The notes: generated from the sequence alone by a model not told the origin. A stretch of DNA of 58,004 bases from an uncultured Porphyromonadaceae bacterium (GCA_947177685.1 CAMWVE010000016.1:1-58004), one strand, 5' to 3'. Positions 7,848 to 17,559 are shown, numbered from the stretch's first letter. Program-made: numbers and translations.

Positions 7848-9113
7848 CTAAAACCTTTTCTCCCGCTCGAGCTGACGCAGCTCGCGGATAAGCTTGATGA
7901 GCGCAATGTTGGTCGTACGCTCTATGATGCGCGCTCTGTTGCCGGGAAAATGGAAGCAGTCCACAAGGGTCCGGTGAGGCGTACGGATGGCTATGCACAC
8001 CGTGCCCACAGGCTTGGTGGGTGTGGCTCCGCCGGGACCGGCTATTCCGGTGGTGGCTATGCCGCATTCTGTGTGTGTCACGCGGCGGATGACTCCGTCA
8101 ACCATCTGCTCCGCAACCGGAAGGCTTACAGCACCATAACATTCAATCGTTTCCGGATTTACCCCCAGCACATTTATTTTGATTTTGTTTGAGTAAGCCA
8201 CACTACCCCCCAAATAACAATCTGAGCAGTTGGGAATAAGCGTCAGGGCATGTGCTATGTTGCCACCTGAGCAGCTTTCGGCAGTGGAAAGTGTAAGCCC
8301 GTTGCGACGCAGTAGTATCAGCGCAATCTCTGCCAGCGGACGGTCCTCGTTCCAGACCACATTTGCGGCAAACTCCTCCTCAACCTCCTTCAGCTTGGCA
8401 TCCATCACCTCCTTGAGATATGCCGAATCAGTATGTATGCCGTCAAGACGCAAAGTGACATAGCCCTGCATGGGCAGATAGGCAAGATGAAGGAATGGGG
8501 GAAGCTCTTCCTCAAAGCGAGCGAGCCGTTCAGCTATTTCCGACTCCGTCACTTTGTAAATCAGCAGCACTCGATGTTCAATGTCAACACCGCCACCGAA
8601 TCGCTTGAGCAACATGGGGAAAACAGCATTGTGCATCATCTCGTTCATCTCGAAAGGAACACCCGGCATTGCCACCAGCACCTTCCCATCTTTCTCGAAC
8701 CACATGATGGGGGCGGTACCCACGGTGTTCTGGATAACGCGGCATGAAGTGGGCACGATTGCCTGACTTGCCGTCAGCTCATTCAGCTCAATCTGGCGGT
8801 TAGCGCATATCTTCTTGACATTTTCAAGCACCGAGTCGTCCTGACGGAGTTCTCCGCCGAAAATCTCGGTCAGCACCGGTTTGGTGATGTCGTCCTTGGT
8901 CGGACCGAGTCCGCCGGTGGTGATTACTATTTCTGATTCTGCAAGCGCCTCGTTAACTGCCTTGCGGATGGAAGCCGCATTGTCATGTATGGTGGTCACC
9001 TGCCTTACCTGCCAGTTGGCAGCTGATATTATTCGGGCTATATCGCCTGAGTTCGTGTCGACAACCTGTCCGAGCAGAAGCTCGTCGCCTATGGCTATTA
9101 TTGATACATTCAT
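7848..9113 (-). CDS. cinA: CinA-family protein (NMN deamidase-like)
   Basis: This 421-aa two-domain protein starts with a MoCF/COG1058 domain (IAIGDELLLGQVVDTNS, TTGGLGPTKDDITKPVL), which in other CinA proteins has ADP-ribose pyrophosphatase activity. It ends with a PncC-type domain (LSTAESCSGGNIAHALT, TTGIAGPGGATPTKPVGTVCIAI), the NMN deamidase part that recycles NMN to NaMN in NAD salvage. The length matches full-length CinA. It is 18 bp downstream of tsaD and is probably co-transcribed with it. It ends just before a repeat-rich gap ahead of argR. Confidence 0.93.
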   Translation of the reverse strand: MNVSIIAIGDELLLGQVVDTNSGDIARIISAANWQVRQVTTIHDNAASIRKAVNEALAESEIVITTGGLGPTKDDITKPVLTEIFGGELRQDDSVLENVKKICANRQIELNELTASQAIVPTSCRVIQNTVGTAPIMWFEKDGKVLVAMPGVPFEMNEMMHNAVFPMLLKRFGGGVDIEHRVLLIYKVTESEIAERLARFEEELPPFLHLAYLPMQGYVTLRLDGIHTDSAYLKEVMDAKLKEVEEEFAANVVWNEDRPLAEIALILLRRNGLTLSTAESCSGGNIAHALTLIPNCSDCYLGGSVAYSNKIKINVLGVNPETIECYGAVSLPVAEQMVDGVIRRVTHTECGIATTGIAGPGGATPTKPVGTVCIAIRTPHRTLVDCFHFPGNRARIIERTTNIALIKLIRELRQLEREKRF

Positions 9114-9131
9114 GATTTCTGCGGTGTTTAG

Positions 9132-10148
9132 TTATACTGTCACCCGGGCGTAAGGAGCGGCGTCGTAGGGGCAAAATTCGTTATCAAGATATTTGAAATA
9201 TCCGGCTATGGCGACCATGGCTGCATTGTCCGTGGTAAATGATCGTTTGGGTATGAAGGGGGTGAGTCGGTTTTGGTGGCAATACTCCTCTATGGTGGCA
9301 CGGACTCCGGAATTAGCTGACACACCGCCACCTATGACAACGGTGCGTACTCCGGTCTGACGCACAGCCTTGCGGAGTTTGTCAAGGAGAATCTCTATTA
9401 TGGTTGCTTGGAGCGAGGCTGCAAGGTCAGCCTTGTTCTGCTCTATGAAATCGGGATTGGTGCGGATGGCATTGCGCAGGGTATAGAGAAACGACGTCTT
9501 GAGTCCGCTGAAACTGTAATCCAGTCCTGCTATGTGAGGTTTGGCAAACTTGAACCGTGTAGGGTCGCCTTCAGCCGCCAGTCGGTCTATGTGCGGACCG
9601 CCCGGATAAGGCAATCCCATCACCTTGGCGCATTTGTCAAATGCTTCGCCCGCGGCATCATCGATCGTCTGACCCAGAACCTCCATGTCGTTATACCCTT
9701 TTACCAATATTATCTGTGAGTTTCCACCTGAAATCAGAAGCGAAATAAACGGAAACTCAGGCACTTTGTCATCAGGATTTTCCCTTACGAAATGCGAGAG
9801 CACATGTCCGTGCAGATGGTTTACGTCAACCATGGGTATGCGTAATCCCAGCGAAAGACCTTTGGCAAACGATGTACCCACCAAGAGCGAGCCGAGCAGA
9901 CCGGGACCTCGTGTGAAAGCGATAGCGCTCAGATCCTTCTTGTCGACACCAGCCCGTTTGAGCGCCGTATCAACCACAGGCACAATATTTTGCTGATGGG
10001 CACGCGAAGCAAGTTCAGGCACCACGCCTCCATATTCTTCATGAACCTTCTGGCTTGCCAGCACATTGCTTCGCAACATACCGTCACAGATGACTGCCGC
10101 GCCGGTGTCATCGCACGATGATTCTATTCCAAGAATGATTACGGACAT
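9132..10148 (-). CDS. tsaD: tRNA N6-adenosine threonylcarbamoyltransferase
   Basis: TsaD transfers the threonylcarbamoyl group from TC-AMP to A37 of ANN-decoding tRNAs, working with TsaB and TsaE. The 338-aa sequence shows the ASKHA fold: GIESSCDDTGAAV at the N-terminus, the metal ligands in VNHLHGHVLS, FISLLISGGNSQI, and VVIGGGVSANSGVR near the end. Length and start are standard. A good promoter lies 28-59 nt upstream. Confidence 0.96.
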   Translation of the reverse strand: MSVIILGIESSCDDTGAAVICDGMLRSNVLASQKVHEEYGGVVPELASRAHQQNIVPVVDTALKRAGVDKKDLSAIAFTRGPGLLGSLLVGTSFAKGLSLGLRIPMVDVNHLHGHVLSHFVRENPDDKVPEFPFISLLISGGNSQIILVKGYNDMEVLGQTIDDAAGEAFDKCAKVMGLPYPGGPHIDRLAAEGDPTRFKFAKPHIAGLDYSFSGLKTSFLYTLRNAIRTNPDFIEQNKADLAASLQATIIEILLDKLRKAVRQTGVRTVVIGGGVSANSGVRATIEEYCHQNRLTPFIPKRSFTTDNAAMVAIAGYFKYLDNEFCPYDAAPYARVTV

Positions 10149-10175
10149 TTTTTGTGCAAACTCAATTTAACAGCG

Positions 10176-10207
10176 CAAAGGTAATAATTATTTTATAAAA
10201 ATGCAAC
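10176..10207 (-). promoter_or_regulatory. Promoter of tsaD-cinA
   Basis: On the minus strand GTTG (10204-10207) is followed by a 20-nt spacer and TACCTTTG (10176-10183), a good match to the Bacteroidota -33/-7 pair. The start codon is 28 nt downstream. Confidence 0.65.
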
Positions 10208-10254
10208 TCAATTGAAAAAATAATGTAACGCCACCGACTCATGCACTGAAAATC

Positions 10255-10360
10255 ACCTCATCACTCTAACCTCTGACTTCTAACTTCCTTCTACCTCGTC
10301 ACTCTGACCTCTAACTTCTGACTTCCCTCCACCTCATAACTATGACCCCTACCTTCGTCC
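10255..10360. repeat. 38-bp degenerate tandem repeat, pyrimidine-rich
   Basis: Two full 38-bp units (10255-10292 and 10293-10330) and a shorter third (from 10331) each begin ACCTC[AG]T. They are built from CTCTRACCTCT/ACTTCT motifs, so the plus strand is almost entirely A/C/T. No gene is visible. A C10-A8 run follows at 10406-10423. Confidence 0.8.
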
Positions 10361-10429
10361 CCCGCATCAGCCGCTTGCGGCTGGCTTCGCGTTTCCGTCG
10401 CCCTGCCCCCCCCCCAAAAAAAACCACAA

Positions 10430-10462
10430 AAAAAAAGCGTTTCAGCATAAACTGAAACGCCT
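10430..10462 (-). terminator. Rho-independent terminator after tRNA-fMet
   Basis: The perfect stem GCGTTTCAG (10437-10445) / CTGAAACGC (10452-10460) is followed on the minus strand by a long T run (10427-10436). It lies 14 nt past the tRNA 3' end. Confidence 0.85.
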
Positions 10463-10473
10463 TTTCGCTCCTT

Positions 10474-10548
<75 letters not shown>

Positions 10549-10562
10549 ATGTTTTGGTAGTG

Positions 10563-10594
10563 CAAAGGTACGGACTTTTTCATACTTCCGCAAC
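10563..10594 (-). promoter_or_regulatory. Promoter of tRNA-fMet
   Basis: GTTG (10591-10594), a 20-nt spacer and TACCTTTG (10563-10570) on the minus strand lie 15 nt before the tRNA. The layout is the same as for tsaD. Confidence 0.65.
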
Positions 10595-10694
10595 AAAAGG
10601 AGCGTTAATTATTGTTAAATATTTCAATACAGCCTGTTCAAATCCGGGATTAATCCGCTCAAACTCGGCTTACAAAAGCCTGCGAAACAATGGA

Positions 10695-12002
10695 TTAAAA
10701 GGTAAATGAAACGCCAATCGAGGGACAGAAAGCTGACACCTTATAGTCCGCTGTGAAGGTCTCCGGCTGCTTTGTCAACATGTTGACATACTCAATTGAG
10801 GCATTATCTCTACCCAGACCGGCTACATACATCAGCGACGCATCGATGGAGAAGTCTTTCACCGGACGGAACGAGAAGCCCACGCTCGGCTCAAGCTTTG
10901 TCATGCCGGGTGTTTCAGGATTATAATTGTCCTTACGGATGGGAGTAGTGTCAAGAATCAGACCGGCACGGATGTCGAAACGCTCCGTAAGATTATATTC
11001 CGCGCCTGCATGAAACATCCATGCATTGCGGTAGTCTTTGACGATATGCTGATCAAACACCGACAGCTGTTCGGGGGTAAACTCAATATCGAGCTTCTTA
11101 TATTCGCTCCAGAGCGAAAGTTGCGCATCTGCTGCAAGAGTAAGCTTTTCAATAGGTTTATATGAAGCACCCAAGCTGATGATTGACACACACGGCATCT
11201 CGGCTGAAAAGTTCGCCTCATGGATCAGACCCAACGTTTGGTTGAGCAATCCCTGCGCAGCTTCATTGGCATAAGTAACTGAGGCAGTGCCGCTTTTCAC
11301 CTTCATAGCCATTTTGCTGCGATATGACGCACCCACAGTCCACTGATTGTTAATGTCATACATCACACCGATGTTGGCTCCTACCGCCACACGGCTCGTA
11401 CCTTTCAGATTTACCGACGCCACCGAAATATCGCCGAACATCGGTGCGCCTACCATCATGTCGAGCGTGGTTCCGTTGACGAGTGCCTTGTCAAGGTCTA
11501 CGCTACCCCAAGCCACGGTCAAGCCGGCGCCTACCGAAAGTTTCGGGGTTATGCGCCATGCAATCGTAGGCTGCATGGTGTAAACTGCTAATTTCACACG
11601 CTGATTGAGCAACGCGCCTGCCCAGTTCTCGCCCCAGTTGATATTGGAGCCATACGGAGTGTAGAACGAGATACCCGCCTTCAGATTGTCATAGATCGAG
11701 AATCCCAAGTTGAATCCTAAAGGAGTGCTGGCAGGGTTGTCACTATCATATTTAGTACCGTTCACAGTGGCTGATGCAGAAGGAAGGATGGCAGTGAACG
11801 AACTGCTGAAATCAATCTTATCTTCCATAAATGCCATACCGGCAGGGTTGAAAATCATGCTCTCTGAACCAAGTTTCAGTGCAGTGCCGGTATGTCCCAT
11901 ACCGTTCTGTTTTGCTGACAGGGTGTTAACCTGATAACCTTCAGCTCCCGCAGGAACTGCGATAGCAGCCGCCATGACTGCTGACAGAAGTAGTTTCTTC
12001 AT
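10695..12002 (-). CDS. OmpP1/FadL/TodX-family outer-membrane transporter
   Basis: This 435-aa protein has a signal peptide (MKKLLLSAVMAAAIAVPAGA) followed by the FadL-family N-terminus GYQVNTLSAKQNGMGHTGTALKLGS and SMIFNPAGMAFM, the hatch region that plugs the barrel. The rest alternates beta strands and ends in SIGVSFTF, a typical barrel terminal strand with C-terminal F. Family members move long-chain fatty acids or other hydrophobic molecules across the outer membrane; the substrate here is unknown. It stands alone, with its own -7 box upstream. Confidence 0.9.
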   Translation of the reverse strand: MKKLLLSAVMAAAIAVPAGAEGYQVNTLSAKQNGMGHTGTALKLGSESMIFNPAGMAFMEDKIDFSSSFTAILPSASATVNGTKYDSDNPASTPLGFNLGFSIYDNLKAGISFYTPYGSNINWGENWAGALLNQRVKLAVYTMQPTIAWRITPKLSVGAGLTVAWGSVDLDKALVNGTTLDMMVGAPMFGDISVASVNLKGTSRVAVGANIGVMYDINNQWTVGASYRSKMAMKVKSGTASVTYANEAAQGLLNQTLGLIHEANFSAEMPCVSIISLGASYKPIEKLTLAADAQLSLWSEYKKLDIEFTPEQLSVFDQHIVKDYRNAWMFHAGAEYNLTERFDIRAGLILDTTPIRKDNYNPETPGMTKLEPSVGFSFRPVKDFSIDASLMYVAGLGRDNASIEYVNMLTKQPETFTADYKVSAFCPSIGVSFTF

Positions 12003-12055
12003 TAATTATATGTGTTATTCCACGCTGACCATGCAACGCAGTTGTGTTAGAGGCG

Positions 12056-12063
12056 CAAAGGTA
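12056..12063 (-). promoter_or_regulatory. -7 box of the FadL-family gene
   Basis: TACCTTTG on the minus strand lies 54 nt before the start codon. The -33 region is not a clear match. The remaining gap to 12197 holds a short repetitive AACTAAA tract (about 12160-12200) and no gene. Confidence 0.45.
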
Positions 12064-12197
12064 ATAAAAATTGCTGAAACCACCACCACTTTTGTTCTTT
12101 TTTTCTCAAACATTGGTCAAAATCCACCCTCAATCAAACCCAATTAGTCAAAAATCTACCAACTAAAAACTAAAAACTAAAAACTAACAACTACTAA

Positions 12198-12806
12198 CTA
12201 AAACTTCCACCCCACCCCCACAAGCACGGAGTGCGTCAGATAGTCACGCTTGTTCCTGTAGCCCGACTCAAGGCAGAAGTCCGAAATGCCATATCCGAGC
12301 GAAACCACCCAGCGGTCAATCTGCATGTTTAGCCCTGCACGCAGCTGCACGTTGAACCAGCGGGCATCGGTTGTGCCCGGAGCTGGTGACGCAAGCGTGA
12401 TACCCGGCTCCGCAAAACCATAGATCTGCACTTCCTGACTCCTCCAGTCGATCAGACAGGGAGTCCGCAACACCAGCGACGGAGTGAACTTGAACCGCGA
12501 GAAATGATTTGAATCATCGTAGTAGCGGTCATACGGATCATACGAAATCAGCGGATCATCAGGGTCAAACGACACCGTCAGGCAATCAAGTCCGTCGAAT
12601 CGGGCTGCCCACCCTATGCCGGCACGGACGCCCACAAAGCGGTTGAAGAAATACGACACACCCATGTCAACCTCATAGCCGTCAGTATTAAGTCCCAGAT
12701 ATGCTCCCCCCTCCCAGTGATAGACCTTCTCATCGTAACGCAGAGTCTGGCAGTGAAGCTGACCGGCGGCTATGAGAAGAAAAAGAGCTGAAATGATTTG
12801 TTTCAT
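12198..12806 (-). CDS. Small outer-membrane beta-barrel protein, unknown function
   Basis: The start at 12806 gives a good signal peptide (MKQIISALFLLIAAGQLHCQ). An upstream in-frame ATG at 12836 would only prepend a non-signal sequence. The 202-aa mature region alternates amphipathic strands (EGGAYLGLNTDGYEVDMGVSY, VGVRAGIGWAARF, VVSLGYGISDF) and ends LVGVGWKF, as barrel proteins do. I do not recognise a specific family. It is divergent from the namZ-like gene, with a TAACTTTG box at 12834-12841. Confidence 0.75.
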   Translation of the reverse strand: MKQIISALFLLIAAGQLHCQTLRYDEKVYHWEGGAYLGLNTDGYEVDMGVSYFFNRFVGVRAGIGWAARFDGLDCLTVSFDPDDPLISYDPYDRYYDDSNHFSRFKFTPSLVLRTPCLIDWRSQEVQIYGFAEPGITLASPAPGTTDARWFNVQLRAGLNMQIDRWVVSLGYGISDFCLESGYRNKRDYLTHSVLVGVGWKF

Positions 12807-12833
12807 TGATGCGTGATAACAGTTATATGACCG

Positions 12834-12841
12834 CAAAGTTA
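12834..12841 (-). promoter_or_regulatory. -7 box of the small barrel gene
   Basis: TAACTTTG on the minus strand lies 28 nt before the chosen start. It forms a divergent promoter pair with 12916-12923. No clear -33 box. Confidence 0.45.
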
Positions 12842-12915
12842 AATATTTACGCCTTACAAACAGATATTTTAAACTAAATTATAACAATGAGTGGATGATT
12901 GTTAAATTATTTCAC

Positions 12916-12923
12916 TAACTTTG
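12916..12923 (+). promoter_or_regulatory. -7 box of namZ-like/folA
   Basis: TAACTTTG matches TAnnTTTG and lies 28 nt upstream of the ATG at 12952. A clean -33 is not visible. Confidence 0.5.
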
Positions 12924-12951
12924 CGGTAAACAAACCAAACTTAAACACAAC

Positions 12952-14118
12952 ATGAAATCTACACTCTCACGCTTGCTGATGCTCCTCGCATTGCTGCTGC
13001 CCCTTTCCGTTGCCGCCGAGGTGACCGTAGGCGCCGCCCGAACCAACCTCTACCTCCCCGCGCTCAAAGGGAAAAAGGTAGCCCTGCTGTCAAACCACAC
13101 CGGCATGGTCGGTGACAAACACACCCTCGACATAATGCTTGAAAACGGGGTGAACGTGACAACGATTTTCTCACCGGAGCATGGGTTCCGTGGCAAAGCC
13201 GATGCCGGAGAACATGTAAGCTCATCGGTTGACCCCGTGACCGGAATACCCATCGCGTCGCTCTACGACGGAAACGTACGCGAACCGAAAAAAGAGGTGA
13301 TGGACAACATCGACGTGCTTGTTTTCGACATTCAGGACGTTGGTCTGCGTTACTACACCTACTATTGCACCATGGTCGACCTGATGCGCGCCGCAGCCCG
13401 CCACGGCAAGCAGTTCATTGTGCTTGACCGCCCGAACCCCAACGGCATGTATGTCGACGGTCCCATCCTCGACATGGCATACGAGTCAGGTGTAGGTCGA
13501 CTCCCCATCACCACCGTCCACGGCATGACACTTGGCGAACTCGCGCTGATGGTGCAGGGCGAAGGATGGCTGAAAGATGGTCTGGAAATAGACCTGACAG
13601 TTGTGCCCATGGATGGCTACGATCACCAGACCCGCTACGAGCTCCCCGTGGCACCCTCGCCCAACCTCAAGAACATGCACGCCATCTATCTCTACCCCTC
13701 GACATGCTACTTCGAAGGCACTCCCGTGAGTCTGGGTCGCGGCACCGACGCCCCCTTTGAAATCTACGGTCACCCCGACATGAAAAACACCGATTTCGAC
13801 TTCACTCCCCGCTCGGTCGACGGCGCAAAAAATCCGCCGCTGCTCGACCAGCTCTGTCACGGTCATGACCTGCGCGAAATCCCCTCGGAGGAAATTATCG
13901 CCAAAGGAATCAATCTGGACTATGTCATCGATGCCTACAACAACTCAGGTCTCGGCGAAAAATTCTTCACCAAGTTCTTCACCCTGCTCACCGGTCAGCC
14001 CTATGTAAAGGAAATGATCATGGAAGGCAAGTCAGCTGATGAAATCAAGGCGCGCTGGGCTGACGATGTGAAAAAATTCCGCGAGCAGCGCAAGCCCTAT
14101 CTTCTCTACAACGAATAA
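12952..14118 (+). CDS. DUF1343 / NamZ-like exo-beta-N-acetylmuramidase
   Basis: This 388-aa exported protein (signal peptide MKSTLSRLLMLLALLLPLSVAA) is of the DUF1343 family. Characterised members (NamZ) remove terminal MurNAc from peptidoglycan fragments, feeding cell-wall salvage. Family motifs seen are KKVALLSNHTG, FSPEHGFRGKADAGE (from residue 73), VDVLVFDIQDVGLRYYTY-like residues, VLDRPNPNG and TVHGMTLGELA. Its stop overlaps the folA start by one base (TAATG), so the two are translationally coupled, a pairing with no obvious pathway link. Confidence 0.88.
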   Translation: MKSTLSRLLMLLALLLPLSVAAEVTVGAARTNLYLPALKGKKVALLSNHTGMVGDKHTLDIMLENGVNVTTIFSPEHGFRGKADAGEHVSSSVDPVTGIPIASLYDGNVREPKKEVMDNIDVLVFDIQDVGLRYYTYYCTMVDLMRAAARHGKQFIVLDRPNPNGMYVDGPILDMAYESGVGRLPITTVHGMTLGELALMVQGEGWLKDGLEIDLTVVPMDGYDHQTRYELPVAPSPNLKNMHAIYLYPSTCYFEGTPVSLGRGTDAPFEIYGHPDMKNTDFDFTPRSVDGAKNPPLLDQLCHGHDLREIPSEEIIAKGINLDYVIDAYNNSGLGEKFFTKFFTLLTGQPYVKEMIMEGKSADEIKARWADDVKKFREQRKPYLLYNE

Positions 14119-14621
14119 TGACACTGTCAATCATAGTTGCGGTCACCGCCGATAATGCCATTGGCGCCGGCGGTGACCTGCTTTTCCACATTCCCGGCGA
14201 CCTCCGCCACTTCAAGCAGGTCACCATGGGACACCCCGTCATCATGGGGCGCAAAACATTCATGTCACTGCCCAAAGGTCCGCTGCCGGGGCGCCTCAAC
14301 GTGGTCATAAGCACCCGGATGGAGCAGCCTGCCGACGGCTCATTCAAGGTGGCACGTTCACTCCCGGAAGCTATAGCCGAGGCTTCTGTCGCCGACGGTG
14401 GCGACGAGCTGTTCATCATGGGCGGCGGCGAAATCTACCGTCAGGCTCTGCCGCTTGCCAATCTCCTCTACCTCACGCGCATCGATGCCACCGCTCCGCA
14501 TGCCGACACCTTTTTCCCCGACATCGACACCGATGAGTGGCACACCGTGGAAGCATCTGAAACACAAACCACTCCTGCCGGCATCGCCTACTCGTTCATC
14601 ACTCTTGAAAGGAAAAAATAA
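14118..14621 (+). CDS. folA: Dihydrofolate reductase
   Basis: This 167-aa DHFR makes tetrahydrofolate with NADPH. Conserved elements are IIVAVTADNAIGAGGDLLFHIPGDLRHFK (Asp of the active site in GDLRHFK), GHPVIMGRKTF, LPGRLNVVIS and ELFIMGGGEIYRQAL. Chromosomal-type length. Confidence 0.95.
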   Translation: MTLSIIVAVTADNAIGAGGDLLFHIPGDLRHFKQVTMGHPVIMGRKTFMSLPKGPLPGRLNVVISTRMEQPADGSFKVARSLPEAIAEASVADGGDELFIMGGGEIYRQALPLANLLYLTRIDATAPHADTFFPDIDTDEWHTVEASETQTTPAGIAYSFITLERKK

Positions 14622-14674
14622 ACCCGTGGAGGATTTTTTCACATATATATTTATGTAATTAGAGAAACTTTGCG

Positions 14675-14682
14675 TACTTTTG
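14675..14682 (+). promoter_or_regulatory. -7 box of pgi
   Basis: TACTTTTG lies 32 nt before the pgi ATG and matches TAnnTTTG. The -33 is weak. Confidence 0.45.
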
Positions 14683-14714
14683 CGGAAATTTATCAGTAAT
14701 ACCAAAAGGCAAAT

Positions 14715-16049
14715 ATGAGCACAATTCAAGTAATTACTAAAGATGTAGCGCCCCTTGTGTCGGCTGACGCTGTTGAAGCGCTTCGCCCCGAGGCGGAAAA
14801 AGCATTGAGCATGCTTCACGACGGCTCAGGCGCAGGTAACGATTTCTTAGGCTGGGTAAAACTCCCTTGCGAAACCCCGCAGTCACTCCTTGACGACATC
14901 AACGCCACAGCCCGTTCACTCCGCGAAAACTGCGAAGTAGTGGTGGCTATAGGCATCGGCGGCAGCTATCTCGGAGCAAAAGCCGTGATCGAAGCACTCG
15001 GAAACTCCTTCGCACCCTATCTCAACAGCGGCACCCCAGTGCTTTTCGCAGGACAGAACATAGGCGAGGACTACCTCTACGAACTCATCGAATATCTTCA
15101 GGGTAAGAAATTCGGCATCATAGTCATCTCCAAATCAGGCACAACCACAGAGCCCGCCATCGCTTTCCGCATGCTGAAAGAGCTGCTTGAAAAGCAGTTA
15201 GGCAAAGCCGAAGCATCAAAGCGCATTGTGGCTATCACCGACGCTCACCGTGGCGCGCTCCGTCAGCTCGCCACCGAGGAAGGCTACAAAACCTTCGTCA
15301 TCGCCGACAATGTAGGCGGTCGTTTCTCGGTGCTTACCCCCGTGGGACTGCTCCCCATAGCCGTAGCCGGATATGACATCGAACAACTCATTGACGGCGC
15401 CCGCCTCATGCAGCTCGAAGTGGCGAACCCCTCGCGTGACAACATAGCCATGACCTATGCCATGACCCGTAACGCACTCTACCGCGCCGGTAAAAAAATC
15501 GAAATCTTAGTTAACTATAATCCCAAGCTGCACTATGTGGCAGAATGGTGGAAACAGCTCTATGGCGAATCAGAGGGCAAGGACCACAAAGGCATCTTCC
15601 CCGCAGCCGTTGACAACTCCACCGACCTCCACTCCATGGGTCAATGGATTCAGGATGGCGAACGAAGCATCTTTGAAACCGTCATCTCTGTTAACTCTAC
15701 TGTCCATGCACTGGAAATCCCCTACGATGACGCCAATCTCGACGGTCTGAACTATATCGCCGCCAAGCGTGTGGATCAGGTCAACAAAATGGCAGAATTG
15801 GGCACACGCATAGCCCACGTCGACGGCGGAGTGCCCAACATCCTCATCACCGTTCCCACAATCAACGAGCACTTCCTCGGCGAACTCCTCTATTTCTTCG
15901 AGGCTGCCTGCGGCATCAGCGGATACATGCTCGGCGTAAACCCCTTCAACCAGCCCGGTGTGGAGGACTACAAGCGAAACATGTTCGCCCTGCTCGCCAA
16001 ACCCGGTTACGAGAAGGAAACCGAAGCCATAAACGCTCGTCTGAAATAA
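14715..16049 (+). CDS. pgi: Glucose-6-phosphate isomerase
   Basis: This 444-aa isomerase interconverts glucose-6-P and fructose-6-P. It shows [20 protein letters not shown], the phosphate-binding [18 protein letters not shown], and [20 protein letters not shown]. The short form of about 445 aa is the type usual in Bacteroidota and Firmicutes. Monocistronic, with its own promoter. Confidence 0.95.
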   Translation: MSTIQVITKDVAPLVSADAVEALRPEAEKALSMLHDGSGAGNDFLGWVKLPCETPQSLLDDINATARSLRENCEVVVAIGIGGSYLGAKAVIEALGNSFAPYLNSGTPVLFAGQNIGEDYLYELIEYLQGKKFGIIVISKSGTTTEPAIAFRMLKELLEKQLGKAEASKRIVAITDAHRGALRQLATEEGYKTFVIADNVGGRFSVLTPVGLLPIAVAGYDIEQLIDGARLMQLEVANPSRDNIAMTYAMTRNALYRAGKKIEILVNYNPKLHYVAEWWKQLYGESEGKDHKGIFPAAVDNSTDLHSMGQWIQDGERSIFETVISVNSTVHALEIPYDDANLDGLNYIAAKRVDQVNKMAELGTRIAHVDGGVPNILITVPTINEHFLGELLYFFEAACGISGYMLGVNPFNQPGVEDYKRNMFALLAKPGYEKETEAINARLK

Positions 16050-16105
16050 GGGATAAACTCACAAAGCAAGTTTACAATTAACAAATACCATCAGAAACAC
16101 TTTAA

Positions 16106-16147
16106 GAGGGTGCAGCTCAAAATGCGAATTTTGATGCACCCTCTAAA
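16106..16147. repeat. Hairpin of the GAGGGTG...CACCCTC family
   Basis: GAGGGTGCA (16106-16114) pairs with TGCACCCTC (16135-16143), enclosing CTCAAAATGCGAATTTTGA. It resembles elements at 18803-18840 and 20119-20157 and could serve as the pgi terminator, though it lacks a strong U-tract. Confidence 0.65.
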
Positions 16148-16148
16148 T

Positions 16149-16286
16149 ATTTGGTGTAATCCAGCGGCATTTGGTGTAATCCAGCCGCGGAGCGGCGATT
16201 TTGTGTTTAACCCTGTACGACCAAAGGGAGTACAGGGAAAACATCACAAAAGAAGGGAGCCGCTGCGCGGCGATGTTGTCAACTAT
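16149..16286. repeat. Mixed short repeats in pgi-gmd gap
   Basis: ATTTGGTGTAATCCAGC occurs twice (16149-16165 and 16169-16185). CCCTGTAC (16211-16218) and GTACAGGG (16230-16237) form a perfect 8-bp inverted repeat. Two GC-rich mini-hairpins, each GCCGC-N3/4-GCGGC followed by GAT[TG]TTGT, lie near 16185-16205 and 16260-16281. An inverted copy of the CCAATATTTGT core is at 16370-16380. No ORF in 16050-16467 looks coding. Confidence 0.65.
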
Positions 16287-16409
16287 CAAATTGCACTATT
16301 TCCCCATTCACGCATCAATTCAGCCCCCTTCCCACAATAACTTGTTAAGGCAGGGGCGGTCAAGCGTTAACAAATATTGGAGAACGGAATCTTATTCTGA
16401 AGTCAAAAA

Positions 16410-16441
16410 TTTGTCAGTTATATATTAAATATGTAACTTTG
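16410..16441 (+). promoter_or_regulatory. Promoter of gmd-fcl
   Basis: Consensus Bacteroidota promoter: TTTG (16410-16413), 20-nt spacer, TAACTTTG (16434-16441), 26 nt before the gmd start. Confidence 0.8.
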
Positions 16442-16467
16442 ACAAAAATCCGGCTAAGAACATAACA

Positions 16468-17559
16468 ATGAAAACAGCACTCATAACAGGTATCACCGGG
16501 CAGGACGGCTCCTATTTGGCTGAACTGCTGTTAGATAAAGGATATGATGTACACGGCGTGATCCGTCGCTCATCGGTGGATTTCCGCGAACGGATAGCCC
16601 ACTTGGAGGGGCAGCCCCGTTTCCACCTGCATTACGCTGACATGACCGATTCCATGTCGATGGTAAATATTGTGGCTAAAGTGCGACCCGACGAAATCTA
16701 CAACCTCGCCGCGCAAAGCCATGTGCAGGTGTCGTTTGACTCACCGGAATACACTGCCAACGTCGACGCCATCGGCGTGCTGCGTATTCTGGAAGCTGTG
16801 CGCCAGACCGGACTCACTGACAGCTGCCGCATCTATCAGGCTTCCACCTCCGAGCTTTACGGCAAAGTGGAGGAAGTGCCGCAGAACGAGCTGACACCAT
16901 TCCACCCCTACTCTCCCTACGCCGTAGCCAAACTCTACGGATTCTGGATTATAAAGGAATACCGCGAAGCCTACGGCATGTACTGCTGCTCCGGCATCCT
17001 GTTCAACCACGAGAGCGAACGCCGCGGCGAAACCTTCGTCACACGCAAGATAACACTCGCCGCCGCACGCATAGCTCAGGGCAAGCAGGACAAGCTCTAT
17101 CTGGGCAACCTCTCCTCGCTCCGCGACTGGGGCTATGCCAAAGACTATGTGGAGTGCATGTGGCTCATACTCCAGCAGCCCGAACCTGATGACTATGTCA
17201 TAGCCACAGGAGTTCAGCACTCGGTGCGCGAGTTCTGCACCCTTGCTTTCCGCCGCGCCGGAATAGAACTGCGATGGGAGGGCGATGGCGCCGACGAAAA
17301 GGGAATCGACACAGCCACAGGAAAAGTCCTCGTCGAGGTGTCGCCTGACTTCTACCGCCCCACCGATGTGGTCAATCTCCTCGGCGACCCCACCAAAGCG
17401 CGCCGGCGTCTCGGTTGGGATCCCACAGGCAAAACCTCATTCGAGCAGCTTGTCAACCTCATGGTGGACTCCGACATGGCTAAAGTGGCTGCCGAACGTG
17501 CCGGCGAACATGTCCGCACCAACCTCGCCGAATATCTTGAGAAAGGGATTGTGAAATGA
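16468..17559 (+). CDS. gmd: GDP-mannose 4,6-dehydratase
   Basis: This 363-aa short-chain dehydrogenase/reductase converts GDP-D-mannose to GDP-4-keto-6-deoxymannose. The NADP-binding [17 protein letters not shown] begins at residue 6. Active-site elements are [10 protein letters not shown] and the [10 protein letters not shown] segment (Tyr/Lys dyad). [17 protein letters not shown] is a hallmark of Gmd. Its stop overlaps the fcl start (ATGA), so the two GDP-fucose enzymes are coupled. Confidence 0.96.
   Translation: MKTALITGITGQDGSYLAELLLDKGYDVHGVIRRSSVDFRERIAHLEGQPRFHLHYADMTDSMSMVNIVAKVRPDEIYNLAAQSHVQVSFDSPEYTANVDAIGVLRILEAVRQTGLTDSCRIYQASTSELYGKVEEVPQNELTPFHPYSPYAVAKLYGFWIIKEYREAYGMYCCSGILFNHESERRGETFVTRKITLAAARIAQGKQDKLYLGNLSSLRDWGYAKDYVECMWLILQQPEPDDYVIATGVQHSVREFCTLAFRRAGIELRWEGDGADEKGIDTATGKVLVEVSPDFYRPTDVVNLLGDPTKARRRLGWDPTGKTSFEQLVNLMVDSDMAKVAAERAGEHVRTNLAEYLEKGIVK

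Noticed and set aside
10406-10423. C10-A8 tract as a phase-variable promoter
   Set aside because: It lies past the tRNA terminator and about 200 bp from the tsaD promoter, not within a promoter or coding start.
12160-12203. AACTAAA heptamer-like repeats as an ARS or DnaA-type cluster
   Set aside because: They are imperfect, few and not matched to any DnaA-box consensus; simple sequence is a better explanation.
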